NCBI GenBank assembly: GCA_902588965.1
Contig: CACIRD010000004.1
Coordinates: 1 to 64,000, forward strand
DNA length: 64,000 nt
DNA from: an uncultured Pelagibacteraceae bacterium
GTDB lineage: Bacteria > Pseudomonadota > Alphaproteobacteria > Pelagibacterales > Pelagibacteraceae
Reading direction: 5' to 3'
Under the pieces are notes generated by a model, which did no database searches, had not been told where the DNA came from, and saw only the letters and a program-made list of their open reading frames with translations. Positions 18,500-25,862 of the stretch are shown here, in pieces. The translations under genes and the position numbers were made by a program. Position 1 is the first letter of the stretch; every line of letters begins with the position of its first letter.

Positions 18500-18961
18500 A
18501 TGACTAAATTTCTTAAAAAATCTGAGATAGAGAACTCATGGTATGAAATTGATGCCAAGAATGCTGTTGTAGGACGATTAGCCACAGTAATATCAAAAAT
18601 AATAAGAGGAAAGAATAAAAATACTTATACACCACATATGGATCATGGAGACTTTGTTGTTGTAAAGAATATTGAAAAAATAAAGTTTACTGGCAATAAA
18701 TTCCAAAACAAAAAATACTACAAACACACAGGCTACCCAGGTGGTATTAAAGAAATCACTCCACAAAAGCTTAAAGAAAAGAATAAACCTTCTGAAATAC
18801 TAAAATTAGCAGTAAAAAGAATGTTACCAGGAGGACCATTAGCAAAAAAACAACTTACAAAATTAAAAATTTATAGTGGAGACAAACATCCCCATTCTTC
18901 ACAAAACCCTGTTATAATTGAAATAGAAAAACTTAATAAAAAAAATGTTATAAGAAACTAA
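18500..18961 (+). CDS. rplM: 50S ribosomal protein L13
   Basis: Large-subunit protein L13 (153 aa). The translation shows SWYEIDAKNAVVGRLATVIS, YTPHMDHGDFVVVKNIEKI, KYYKHTGYPGGIKE and AVKRMLPGGPLAKKQLTKLKI, all signature L13 segments. It is followed 1 bp later by rpsI, the universal rplM-rpsI pair. A near-consensus promoter ends 10 bp before the ATG. Confidence 0.98.
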   Translation: MTKFLKKSEIENSWYEIDAKNAVVGRLATVISKIIRGKNKNTYTPHMDHGDFVVVKNIEKIKFTGNKFQNKKYYKHTGYPGGIKEITPQKLKEKNKPSEILKLAVKRMLPGGPLAKKQLTKLKIYSGDKHPHSSQNPVIIEIEKLNKKNVIRN

Positions 18962-18962
18962 T

Positions 18963-19403
18963 ATGGAAAATGTAAATTCAACATCTCATAACAATGAAGA
19001 AAGTAAATTAGATTTTAAGGATAGCATGTATGCAACAGGTAGAAGAAAAAGATCTATTGCAAGAATTTGGCTTAAAAAAGGTACTGGAAAAATTTTTGTT
19101 AATGGAAAAAATTACCAAGATTATTTCAAGAGAGCTAATCATAAAATGGTTTTGTTGAGACCTTTTGAAATTCTAAATCAAGCCACTTCTTATGACGTAA
19201 AATGCAAAGTTAAAGGGGGAGGGCTCACAGGTCAAGTTGGTGCTATGGTTCATGGTATTTCAAAAGCTCTTGTTCAACTAGATCCTGATTCGAAAGCTAC
19301 GTTAAAAAAAGAAAAACTTACCACAAGAGACTCAAGAGCTGTTGAAAGAAAGAAATACGGCCATAGAAAAGCTAGAAGAAGCTTTCAGTTTTCTAAAAGA
19401 TAA
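18963..19403 (+). CDS. rpsI: 30S ribosomal protein S9
   Basis: Small-subunit protein S9 (146 aa). After a short acidic, Asn/Ser-rich N-terminal extension of about 24 residues come YATGRRKRSIARIWLKKG, GGGLTGQVGAMVHGISKAL and the C terminus GHRKARRSFQFSKR, whose final SKR reaches the P-site tRNA. Paired with rplM upstream. argC follows after 33 bp. Confidence 0.98.
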   Translation: MENVNSTSHNNEESKLDFKDSMYATGRRKRSIARIWLKKGTGKIFVNGKNYQDYFKRANHKMVLLRPFEILNQATSYDVKCKVKGGGLTGQVGAMVHGISKALVQLDPDSKATLKKEKLTTRDSRAVERKKYGHRKARRSFQFSKR

Positions 19404-19436
19404 TATTTTTTTCAATTTAAACTGTTATAATAAAAA

Positions 19437-20456
19437 ATGTCTAAACTTAATGTATTAGTAGCTGGATCAACTGGTTATATAGGTATTCAATTAATTAAAT
19501 TATTGTTAAAACATAATAAAGTGAATATTAAGTATTTATGTGGAAATTCATCTGTAGGTAAAAAAATATCTTTTTTTGATAAATCAATTAAAAAAAAACT
19601 TCCTTTAATAACAAAGCTTAGTCAGTCTAAAATAAATAATTCAGATGTCATATTTGCAGCATTACCTAATGGTGAAGCTCAACTTATATCAAAACTTATA
19701 AACAAAAAGAAAGTTCTTATAGATTTATCAGCAGATTTTAGACTTAATGACAGTAAGTCATATTTGAAATGGTACAAGCAAAAGCATAAAGCAATTAAAA
19801 ATATCAAAAATAGTATTTACTCTTTGCCGGAATTAAATTTAAAAAGTGTTAAAAAATACAATATAATTTCTTGCCCAGGATGTTATCCGACTTCCATTCT
19901 ATTACCTTTAATTCCTTTGATAAAAAAAAAATTAATTAAAACTAATAATATTATAGTTGACTCTAAATCTGGTTACTCTGGAGCTGGCAGAGGTGTTCAT
20001 AAAAAATATAAAAAAAAAAATTTATATGAGTCACTTAGTGTATATGGTGTAGGTTTTCATCGCCATAACTCTGAGATTGAACAAGAAATAAAAAAATATT
20101 GTCGTGAGGAATTTAAAATAACATTTACACCTCACTTAGTACCAATGTTTAGAGGTATATTAAGTACCATTTATATTGATTTAAAATCAAAAAAAAGCAA
20201 ATTAAATGTACTTAATCAACTAAAGAAATTTTACAAAAAAAGTAAGTTTGTTAAAGTAATGAAGAAAAATTCGTTTCTGAGTACAAATGACGTGATTAAT
20301 ACAAACAACTGTTACATTTCAGTTTGTGATACAAAATATATAAATAAAATTATTATAGTATCAGCTGTTGATAACCTTATCAAAGGGGGATCGGGTCAAG
20401 CTATTCAAAATATGAATTTAAAATTTAACTTTAAAGAGAGCGAAGGTTTAAAATGA
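19437..20456 (+). CDS. argC: N-acetyl-gamma-glutamyl-phosphate reductase
   Basis: Third step of arginine synthesis: NADPH reduction of N-acetylglutamyl phosphate. The 339-aa protein has the nucleotide loop VLVAGSTGYIGIQLIKLL, FAALPNGEAQ, the catalytic cysteine in ISCPGCYPTSILLPL, SGYSGAGRGVHKK and the histidine-containing FTPHLVPMFRGILSTIY. The last codons overlap the start of a tiny lipoprotein gene (ATGA), so the two are probably translated together. Confidence 0.95.
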   Translation: MSKLNVLVAGSTGYIGIQLIKLLLKHNKVNIKYLCGNSSVGKKISFFDKSIKKKLPLITKLSQSKINNSDVIFAALPNGEAQLISKLINKKKVLIDLSADFRLNDSKSYLKWYKQKHKAIKNIKNSIYSLPELNLKSVKKYNIISCPGCYPTSILLPLIPLIKKKLIKTNNIIVDSKSGYSGAGRGVHKKYKKKNLYESLSVYGVGFHRHNSEIEQEIKKYCREEFKITFTPHLVPMFRGILSTIYIDLKSKKSKLNVLNQLKKFYKKSKFVKVMKKNSFLSTNDVINTNNCYISVCDTKYINKIIIVSAVDNLIKGGSGQAIQNMNLKFNFKESEGLK

Positions 20457-20626
20457 GAATATTTTTTTTAATTTTGTTTTTATTGAATTCTTGCTCATCT
20501 AGCAAAACTATCTTGAATACTACTGATGTTAATTTTGATAATTTGTTTGATTTATCCATTAATCAGTATAATGAATTGTTAGAAAATTATAACGAAAATG
20601 AAGGTTATCCGAATATTGAAAAATAA
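20453..20626 (+). CDS. Small predicted lipoprotein, 57 aa
   Basis: Short open frame starting at the ATGA overlap with argC and stopping exactly before the hom ATG. It encodes MRIFFLILFLLNSCSSSK followed by an acidic, Asn-rich tail (NTTDVNFDNLFDLSINQY and onward). The hydrophobic segment ending LNSC is a lipobox with lipid-accepting Cys14. The perfect fit between two genes and the coherent signal peptide support a real gene. No homologue is recognised. The cargo after the cysteine is only 43 residues, so it may be a structural or accessory envelope peptide. Confidence 0.68.
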   Translation: MRIFFLILFLLNSCSSSKTILNTTDVNFDNLFDLSINQYNELLENYNENEGYPNIEK

Positions 20627-21916
20627 ATGAAAAAAAAAGTTAACATTGCAATTCTAGGTTTAGGACAAATAGGGAACTATCTCTATAACGAGCTTAATTA
20701 TAAAAAAAAAGAAATTGAATTAAAAACAGGAAAAAAAATAGATATTGTAGCTATATCCGCAAAAAATATTAATAAAAAAAGAAAATATAAAATTAGTAAA
20801 AAAATTTTTTATAGAAACCCTTTGCAAGTTATAAAAAATAAAAATATAGATATATTATTTGAATGTATAGGTTTGTCTGATGGTATATCAAAACAAATAG
20901 TCATTAATGCATTAAAAAATAAAATTCATGTAATAACACCAAATAAAGCCCTAATATCTAAACACGGTGATTACTTAAGTAAGCTTGCCGAAATGAATAA
21001 AGTAAATTTAGAGTTCGAAGCTTCAGTTGGTGGTGGTATACCAATACTAAGAACTATAAAGGAAAGTCTTGCTACAAATAAGATTTCAAAAGTTTATGGG
21101 ATTCTTAATGGTACTTGTAACTACATACTTTCAGAAATGGAAAAAACAAAGGATAGTTTTAACAATGTCTTAAAGAAGGCGCAAAATTTAGGCTACGCCG
21201 AACCTGGTAATCCTAAATTAGATTTAAATGGTTATGATGCGTTAGCAAAAGTTAAGATTTTATCAGCACTTTCCTTTAATAAAAAAATATCAAAAAATAA
21301 ATGTTTAATGGAAGGAATTGAAAATATCGAGTCAAAAGACTTTAACATTGCCGAACAACTAAACTTAAGAATTAAACTTTTAGGTATTACGGAAGTTATT
21401 GATAATAAACTATTCGAAAGAGTTCACCCATGCTTAGTTAAAAAGAACACTTATATTTCAAATGTTGGTGGAGCCATGAATGCTATAATTTTAGAAGGCA
21501 AACCGGTAGGGCAAAGCGTTTTACAGGGTGAAGGGGCTGGACCTGGGCCAACTTCTTCAGCTTTAATGTCGGATTTATTATCGATATTAAGAGGTAATAT
21601 TAAATCTCCATTTGGCATTCCATTAAAAAAAAGGAAAAAAATTAGTTCTTATGATCAAAAAAAATATGTAAATTCTCTGTATCTTAGATTTGAAGTCGTA
21701 GACAAACCAGGTGTTTTATCCCAAATAACAAAACAATTAGCAAAATATAAAATCTCAATTCAAAGACTTATTCAAATACCTGATAACAATAAAAAAAAGG
21801 CATCAATAATTATTATTACTCACGATGTTATGGAATCTAATTCAAGCAAATGTATGAATTCATTTATTTCTAATAAAAATATCTTAAAAAAACCTATATT
21901 AATTAGGTTATTTTAA
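20627..21916 (+). CDS. hom: Homoserine dehydrogenase
   Basis: NAD(P)-dependent homoserine dehydrogenase for threonine and methionine synthesis, 429 aa. The nucleotide loop is IAILGLGQIGNYLYNEL, followed by VITPNKALISKHG, the catalytic-region GGGIPILRTIKESLATNK with LNGTCNYILSEM, and LDLNGYDALAKVKILSAL. A C-terminal ACT domain (about 345-429, RFEVVDKPGVLSQI) suggests threonine feedback control. It follows the small lipoprotein with no gap and its stop overlaps the AEC transporter. In many relatives glpX follows hom; here glpX is about 10 kb away in the other orientation. Confidence 0.96.
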   Translation: MKKKVNIAILGLGQIGNYLYNELNYKKKEIELKTGKKIDIVAISAKNINKKRKYKISKKIFYRNPLQVIKNKNIDILFECIGLSDGISKQIVINALKNKIHVITPNKALISKHGDYLSKLAEMNKVNLEFEASVGGGIPILRTIKESLATNKISKVYGILNGTCNYILSEMEKTKDSFNNVLKKAQNLGYAEPGNPKLDLNGYDALAKVKILSALSFNKKISKNKCLMEGIENIESKDFNIAEQLNLRIKLLGITEVIDNKLFERVHPCLVKKNTYISNVGGAMNAIILEGKPVGQSVLQGEGAGPGPTSSALMSDLLSILRGNIKSPFGIPLKKRKKISSYDQKKYVNSLYLRFEVVDKPGVLSQITKQLAKYKISIQRLIQIPDNNKKKASIIIITHDVMESNSSKCMNSFISNKNILKKPILIRLF

Positions 21917-22818
21917 TGGATATTTATATCAAACTTTTTGAAGTAATTTTTCCTGTTTTTTTTGTAGTAGGCATTGGTTACTTTTTAGGTAAGAAAAATC
22001 CAAAAATTGATACTAAATTTATTACAAATTTTGCAGCAAATATTGGTACACCAGCAATGGTCATTTATGCGGTTACATCTACCGGTATTGATTTTGAGAT
22101 TTTTAAAGATTATTTTTGGTATTATCTAATAGCTATTCTTTGTTTTTCTGTTGTTGGTATAATTAATCTTTTTTTCATAAAAACCAAAGATATTATAAGA
22201 GAGTTGCCTCCTTTAATCTTTCCAAATACTGGCAACATGGGCCTTCCAATTTGTATGTTCGCATACGGTTCTCAGGGGCTAGGTGTTTCTGCATCTATTA
22301 CTTCATTAATAATTTTAATGCACTTTACTGTTGGGGTTTTTCTTGCTGATAGAAAATTTAATTTGGATGTTATATTAAAAAATCCACCTTTTTATGCTAT
22401 CATTTTTTCTGCCATTGTATTGTTTTATGAAGTCGAGATGCCTACTTTTGTAATTAATACTACAGAGTGGCTAATGTATACTACAATTTTTTTAATATTA
22501 ATGTCGTTAGGTATAGCCTTGACAAGGCTTAAAGTTTTTTCTTTAGGCAATGCATTAATTTCATCATTTACAAGAATGTTTATTGGACCATTAATTGGTA
22601 TAGGATTAATCTGGTTTTTTAATTTAAAAGGTTTTGCTGCTGGTGTACTATTAATACAATGTTCAATGCCTAGTGCAGTACTCAATTATCTTGTAGGATC
22701 TATATATTCTCCCAAAAAGGTTGTAGACAGTGTTGCCAGTACTATTGTTGTATCGACCATAATGTCATTTGTTACTATTCCTGTTGTAGTTTATTTTGCT
22801 TTAAGATATTTTTCTTAA
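21916..22818 (+). CDS. AEC-family permease
   Basis: Predicted ten-helix transporter of the auxin efflux carrier (AEC) family, 300 aa, inner membrane. Family features include VFFVVGIGYFLGKKNP at the N terminus, LIFPNTGNMGLPICMFAYG (the conserved NxGNxGLP motif), LMSLGIALTRLK and a C-terminal QCSMPSAVLNYLVG. Bacterial members move carboxylates such as malate, but the substrate cannot be predicted here. It overlaps hom by one base and is followed directly by another transporter. Confidence 0.85.
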   Translation: MDIYIKLFEVIFPVFFVVGIGYFLGKKNPKIDTKFITNFAANIGTPAMVIYAVTSTGIDFEIFKDYFWYYLIAILCFSVVGIINLFFIKTKDIIRELPPLIFPNTGNMGLPICMFAYGSQGLGVSASITSLIILMHFTVGVFLADRKFNLDVILKNPPFYAIIFSAIVLFYEVEMPTFVINTTEWLMYTTIFLILMSLGIALTRLKVFSLGNALISSFTRMFIGPLIGIGLIWFFNLKGFAAGVLLIQCSMPSAVLNYLVGSIYSPKKVVDSVASTIVVSTIMSFVTIPVVVYFALRYFS

Positions 22819-23667
22819 ATGAAAGCAATAGTTTTAAATTTGCTAGCATGGCCTATGCTCGCTATTATGGACGGATTTGCTAAATATTTAAGCTACTCAC
22901 TACCAATTTTACAAATTACATGGTCTAGATATTTTTTCACTGTTCTTATCGCCTTGCCAATAATGATTTTTTTTTTTAAAAAAAATTTTAAATGGCCAAA
23001 AGATCCAAAATTACAACTAATCAGAGGTCTTTTATTATTTTTTGCAAATATTTTATTTTTTTACTCTATATCAATTATACCATTAGCTAAGTCTCTTACA
23101 TTAGCGTTTATTGCACCATTGATTGTTACTTCGCTTTCCCCAATTTTATTAAAGGAAAAAGTGGGTATAAGAAGATGGGCCGCTGTAATAGTTGGGTTTA
23201 TTGGATCATTAGTAGTTTTACGGCCAGGTTTTATGGAAATTAATTTAGCAAGTTTAGCAGCATTAGGTACCGGAATTCTTTACGGTCTTTACTTAATAGC
23301 AACAAGAAAATTAAATAAATCCGAACACCCGCTTTTGACACTTTTGTTTACTGGCATAGTAGGGGGTATTATAGGCTCAATTTTAATTCCAAGTTATTGG
23401 GTCCAACCTACCATTTCAGAATGGTATATGATGTTTGCAATTGGTTTATTTGCAACTATTGGACATTTACTTTTAATATTATCGCTTGTTTACGCTGATG
23501 CATCAAAATTAGCTCCCTTTGGTTATTTTGAAATAATTCCAAATATGATTATTGGTTATATTTTCTTTAATAACTTTCCAGATCATTTCCATTTTTTGGG
23601 TCTTTTAATTATAATTTCTTCTGGTATTTATATTTTTAGAAGAGAATTATCTGGTCGACCAACATAA
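22819..23667 (+). CDS. EamA/DMT-superfamily transporter
   Basis: Ten-helix drug/metabolite transporter of the EamA type, 282 aa with two internal repeats. Marks are MLAIMDGFAKYLSYSLPILQ, RGLLLFFANILFFYSISIIPL, SLTLAFIAPLIVTSLSPILL with EKVGIRRWAAVIVGFIGSLV, and the second-repeat equivalent TIGHLLLILSLVYADASKL. Probably exports or imports a small organic solute; substrate unknown. Directly follows the AEC permease and is the last gene before the large spacer. Confidence 0.87.
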   Translation: MKAIVLNLLAWPMLAIMDGFAKYLSYSLPILQITWSRYFFTVLIALPIMIFFFKKNFKWPKDPKLQLIRGLLLFFANILFFYSISIIPLAKSLTLAFIAPLIVTSLSPILLKEKVGIRRWAAVIVGFIGSLVVLRPGFMEINLASLAALGTGILYGLYLIATRKLNKSEHPLLTLLFTGIVGGIIGSILIPSYWVQPTISEWYMMFAIGLFATIGHLLLILSLVYADASKLAPFGYFEIIPNMIIGYIFFNNFPDHFHFLGLLIIISSGIYIFRRELSGRPT

Positions 23668-24101
23668 CTTTATTAGTAAATAAATAGTACATATTTTTTA
23701 AAGTAACATATTAAGTATTGCACTTATATATATGTAATTATTAGTTTTTTTGAATATTAAATAAATTAAAATATATCAAAGAAAGAAAATTATAAATATG
23801 GAATTAAAAAATTATGGATAGTAAAAAAAGGTAACAATATCAGTAATAATATGCATCCATAGTTAATTATAAGTTAAAATATCAATATAAAACATTTTTA
23901 TAAATCATATTTATAACGAAAATTAATGAATAATGTTGCTTAAAAAAATGAGCAATGCATTAAAGGAATATAGCATTTAAAGGACCATAGAAGGGGTTTA
24001 TTTAAGTAAAGTTCGTTATTAAGTACAACCAATGGTCGAAATGATAAAACATGGTACTTTTATAGGGTAAATTGTAAAAAAATGTTTAAAATCAATGCTT
24101 T
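23668..24101. other. Gene-free spacer with interleaved inverted repeats
   Basis: No credible open frame on either strand of this 434-bp AT-rich spacer; the longest ATG frames are under 15 codons. Between 23983 and 24059 two six-base inverted repeats interleave: GACCAT (23983-23988) with ATGGTC (24032-24037), and AAGTAC (24021-24026) with GTACTT (24054-24059). That order would give a pseudoknot if transcribed. A spacer this long is unusual for so compact a genome and adjoins the accessory region. Confidence 0.5.
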
Positions 24102-24377
24102 TTAGAGATAAAAACCCTCTTTTTTTAAGAGTTTTTTCTTCGTTTTTACACCTCCTGGACCCGAATATCCGCCTATTGTACCATCTGACCTAACAACTCT
24201 GTGACAAGGTATTATTGGAGAGTAGGGGTTCTTACCGCATGCGTTTGCTACAGCTCGTGCAGATTTAGGACTATTTATGCCTATAGCAACATCTTTGTAA
24301 GTTATAATACTGCCTTTTCGTATAGTTTTAATATATTTCCAGACTTTAATTTGAAATTTTGTACCTTTTAAGATCAT
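24102..24377 (-). CDS. ogt: Methylated-DNA-protein cysteine methyltransferase (short form)
   Basis: Suicide repair protein removing alkyl groups from O6-alkylguanine. The 91-aa product is just the C-terminal alkyltransferase domain: FQIKVWKYIKTIRKG, ITYKDVA, SARAVANACGKNPYSPIIPC (C58 acceptor, in the motif PCHRVV) and GGYSGPGGVKTKK. The frame stays open to 24464, but the extra 29 residues (MAVAHTTTCQNNC...) would be encoded by the structured RNA and its terminator hairpin, so I start at ATG 24377. That leaves no obvious ribosome site, and the usual N-terminal domain is missing. Confidence 0.85.
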   Translation of the reverse strand: MILKGTKFQIKVWKYIKTIRKGSIITYKDVAIGINSPKSARAVANACGKNPYSPIIPCHRVVRSDGTIGGYSGPGGVKTKKKLLKKEGFYL

Positions 24378-24383
24378 CTGTAA

Positions 24384-24429
24384 AAGAAAAACCCCTGTTT
24401 CCTTGCACCTTTTCAGGTACAAAGAACAG
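24384..24429 (-). terminator. Rho-independent terminator of the candidate RNA
   Basis: On the minus strand CUGUUCUUUGUACCU pairs with AGGUGCAAGG-A-AACAG around a GAAA loop (24395-24429; 15 pairs, one bulged A), followed by GGGUUUUUCUUUU. It is the clearest intrinsic terminator in the window and lies just before the ogt start. Confidence 0.8.
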
Positions 24430-24566
24430 TTGTTTTGGCACGTCGTTGTATGCGCTACCGCCATGCCTTCCGCTCTACGATTTTAGCGCTACTCCGTAAA
24501 GCTTTCTGCCCCCTGGGCTTGGTCCTCTCGGCCTTTCCCCAGTCGGCCAGTTAAGGGTTGCCCCTT
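24384..24566 (-). ncRNA. Candidate structured non-coding RNA of unknown class
   Basis: A sharply GC-richer block in an AT-rich region. Read on the minus strand it begins near 24566 with a hairpin UUAAGGG-GCAA-CCCUUAA (24551-24568), then CUGGG/CCCAG enclosing GGCC-GAGA-GG(A)CC, then GC-rich segments with possible GCGCUA/UAGCGC and GGCAU/GUGCC pairings, and ends in a 15-bp hairpin with a GAAA loop plus a U-rich tail. Three GNRA tetraloops, a CATAAT -10 element and a terminator point to an independent RNA of about 180 nt. It lacks the hallmarks of tmRNA, RNase P, SRP and 6S RNA as I know them. The class is not recognised. Confidence 0.7.
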
Positions 24567-24571
24567 AATTC

Positions 24572-24577
24572 ATTATG
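24572..24577 (-). promoter_or_regulatory. Predicted -10 element of the candidate RNA
   Basis: CATAAT on the minus strand places a transcript start near 24565, at the foot of the first hairpin. No good -35 hexamer is seen 17 bp upstream, so the promoter is weakly supported by sequence alone. Confidence 0.4.
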
Positions 24578-24665
24578 ACATTAACAAAGTTAAATGGTTG
24601 TATGTATCACTTAATCGTTGAATTTTGAGATTTATTAACATGGTTGAATAATGGGGATAACTTTT

Positions 24666-24830
24666 TTAATTCATTAAAAGAAATAGCAGAACAAAAATGC
24701 TTATGAAGAATATACCAAAAATAAGCATTAAAATTCTATTTTTAATTTTTTCAGATATTTTTGACCAAATAAACATAAAAACAAATATTATTATTGGAAC
24801 CGCAAGTCCGAAGAGAATATATTTTGGCAT
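24666..24830 (-). CDS. Small two-helix membrane protein, 54 aa
   Basis: Short frame that starts MPKYILFGLAVPIIIFVF, has a short basic linker WSKISEKIKNR and a second hydrophobic segment ILMLIFGIFFISIFVLLFLL, ending in MN. The regular pattern of two membrane helices with a positively charged loop is unlikely to arise by chance in spacer DNA, but no clear Shine-Dalgarno site is present and no family is recognised. It lies between the structured RNA and the divergent recombinase gene. Confidence 0.55.
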   Translation of the reverse strand: MPKYILFGLAVPIIIFVFMFIWSKISEKIKNRILMLIFGIFFISIFVLLFLLMN

Positions 24831-24851
24831 AATTTAATTTATCTTTTTTTC

Positions 24852-24880
24852 TTGACTTTAAAAATGTGATATATTATAAC
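24852..24880 (+). promoter_or_regulatory. Predicted promoter of the tyrosine recombinase
   Basis: TTGACT (24852-24857), 17-bp spacer and TATAAC (24875-24880). Transcription would start about 24887, inside the 9-bp inverted repeat that begins at 24881. Confidence 0.6.
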
Positions 24881-24905
24881 TTCCGATAATTAATGGTTAT
24901 CGGAA
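24881..24905. repeat. Perfect 9-bp inverted repeat next to the recombinase promoter
   Basis: TTCCGATAA (24881-24889) and TTATCGGAA (24897-24905) flank the 7-bp spacer TTAATGG. The repeat starts one base after the -10 hexamer and ends six bases before the recombinase start codon. It could be an operator, a leader hairpin that limits translation, or a recombinase core site, since 9-11-bp arms around a 6-8-bp spacer are typical of tyrosine-recombinase targets. Confidence 0.7.
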
Positions 24906-24911
24906 ATATTT

Positions 24912-25862
24912 ATGAATGAGTTAATAACAGATCTGAAAAGTCTCGAAATAGAAACCTTAAAAAACTTAAGGAGTTCTAAAGCTGCTAATACTTTAAGAGC
25001 TTATCATGCAGATTTTAAAGACTTTTCAGCCTTTTGCTTAAGAAATGGTTTGAATTCATTACCAACAGAGCCAAAAATACTAGCTTTGTATTTAACTCAT
25101 TTATCATCAACGTCAAAATTTAGTACCCTTAAGCGTAGAATAGCATCAATAGGAGTTATCCATAAGAGTAAAGGGCATTATTTAGACACGAAACATCCTA
25201 TAATTATGGAAAATTTACATGGGATTAAAAGGGTAAAGGGAACAATTCAAAAAGCAAAAAAACCTATATTAATCAATGATTTAAAAAAAATAGTTAAAGT
25301 AATAGATGAGAATATAATTGGTTCAAGACCGACAGATAGGAAGAAATATAAGCAACATAAAAATAAAATAAGAGATAAAACATTGATTTTAATCGGATTT
25401 GCTGGAGGTTTTAGAAGATCAGAAATTGTAAATATTGATTATGAAGATGTAGAATACGTTTCAGAGGGAATAAAGATTTTTATTAGACGGTCAAAAACGG
25501 ATCAATCAGGGGAAGGAATGGTCAAGGCAATCCCCTACTTTGATAATAAAAATTATTGCCCGGTGAATTCATTAAAGCAATGGGTAGAATATTCACAAAT
25601 CAAATCTGGCAAATTATTTAAGATATCTGATAAAAGTGTATCATTAATTATCAAAAAATATGCAAATTTAGCAGGTTTAGATGCCAATAAATATGGAGGA
25701 CACAGTCTAAGATCAGGATTTGCAACATCAGCGGCTGAAGCTGGTGCTGAAGAACGAAATATAATGGCTATGACGGGTCATAAGACAACACAGATGGTAA
25801 GAAGATATATTCAAGAAGCAAACTTATTTAAAAATAATGCATTAAATAAAATTAAATTTTAA
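24912..25862 (+). CDS. Tyrosine recombinase/integrase
   Basis: Site-specific recombinase of the tyrosine (phage integrase) family, 316 aa. An N-terminal SAM-like DNA-binding domain (about 1-110: SSKAANTLRAYHADFKDFSA) is followed by the catalytic domain. The catalytic set is complete: R168 in GGFRRSE, K195 in RRSKTDQ, H264 and R267 in GGHSLRSGF, H290 in MTGHKT and nucleophile Y299 in VRRYIQ. It appears intact and has its own promoter. It overlaps the convergent GT11 gene by 11 bp. Mobility genes such as transposases or excisionases are not seen beside it, so it may be a remnant or a resident integrase of the variable region. Confidence 0.93.
   Translation: MNELITDLKSLEIETLKNLRSSKAANTLRAYHADFKDFSAFCLRNGLNSLPTEPKILALYLTHLSSTSKFSTLKRRIASIGVIHKSKGHYLDTKHPIIMENLHGIKRVKGTIQKAKKPILINDLKKIVKVIDENIIGSRPTDRKKYKQHKNKIRDKTLILIGFAGGFRRSEIVNIDYEDVEYVSEGIKIFIRRSKTDQSGEGMVKAIPYFDNKNYCPVNSLKQWVEYSQIKSGKLFKISDKSVSLIIKKYANLAGLDANKYGGHSLRSGFATSAAEAGAEERNIMAMTGHKTTQMVRRYIQEANLFKNNALNKIKF

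Noticed and set aside
24378-24464. N-terminal extension of Ogt (29 residues, Cys-rich)
   Set aside because: It is encoded by the RNA gene and its terminator hairpin and does not resemble the Ogt N-terminal domain.
24384-24566. GC-rich block as tmRNA, RNase P RNA, SRP RNA or 6S RNA
   Set aside because: No tag reading frame or tRNA-like ends (tmRNA), no GAGGAAAGUCC-type core (RNase P), no GGAAGGnAGCAGCC loop (SRP), and no single long closed hairpin (6S).
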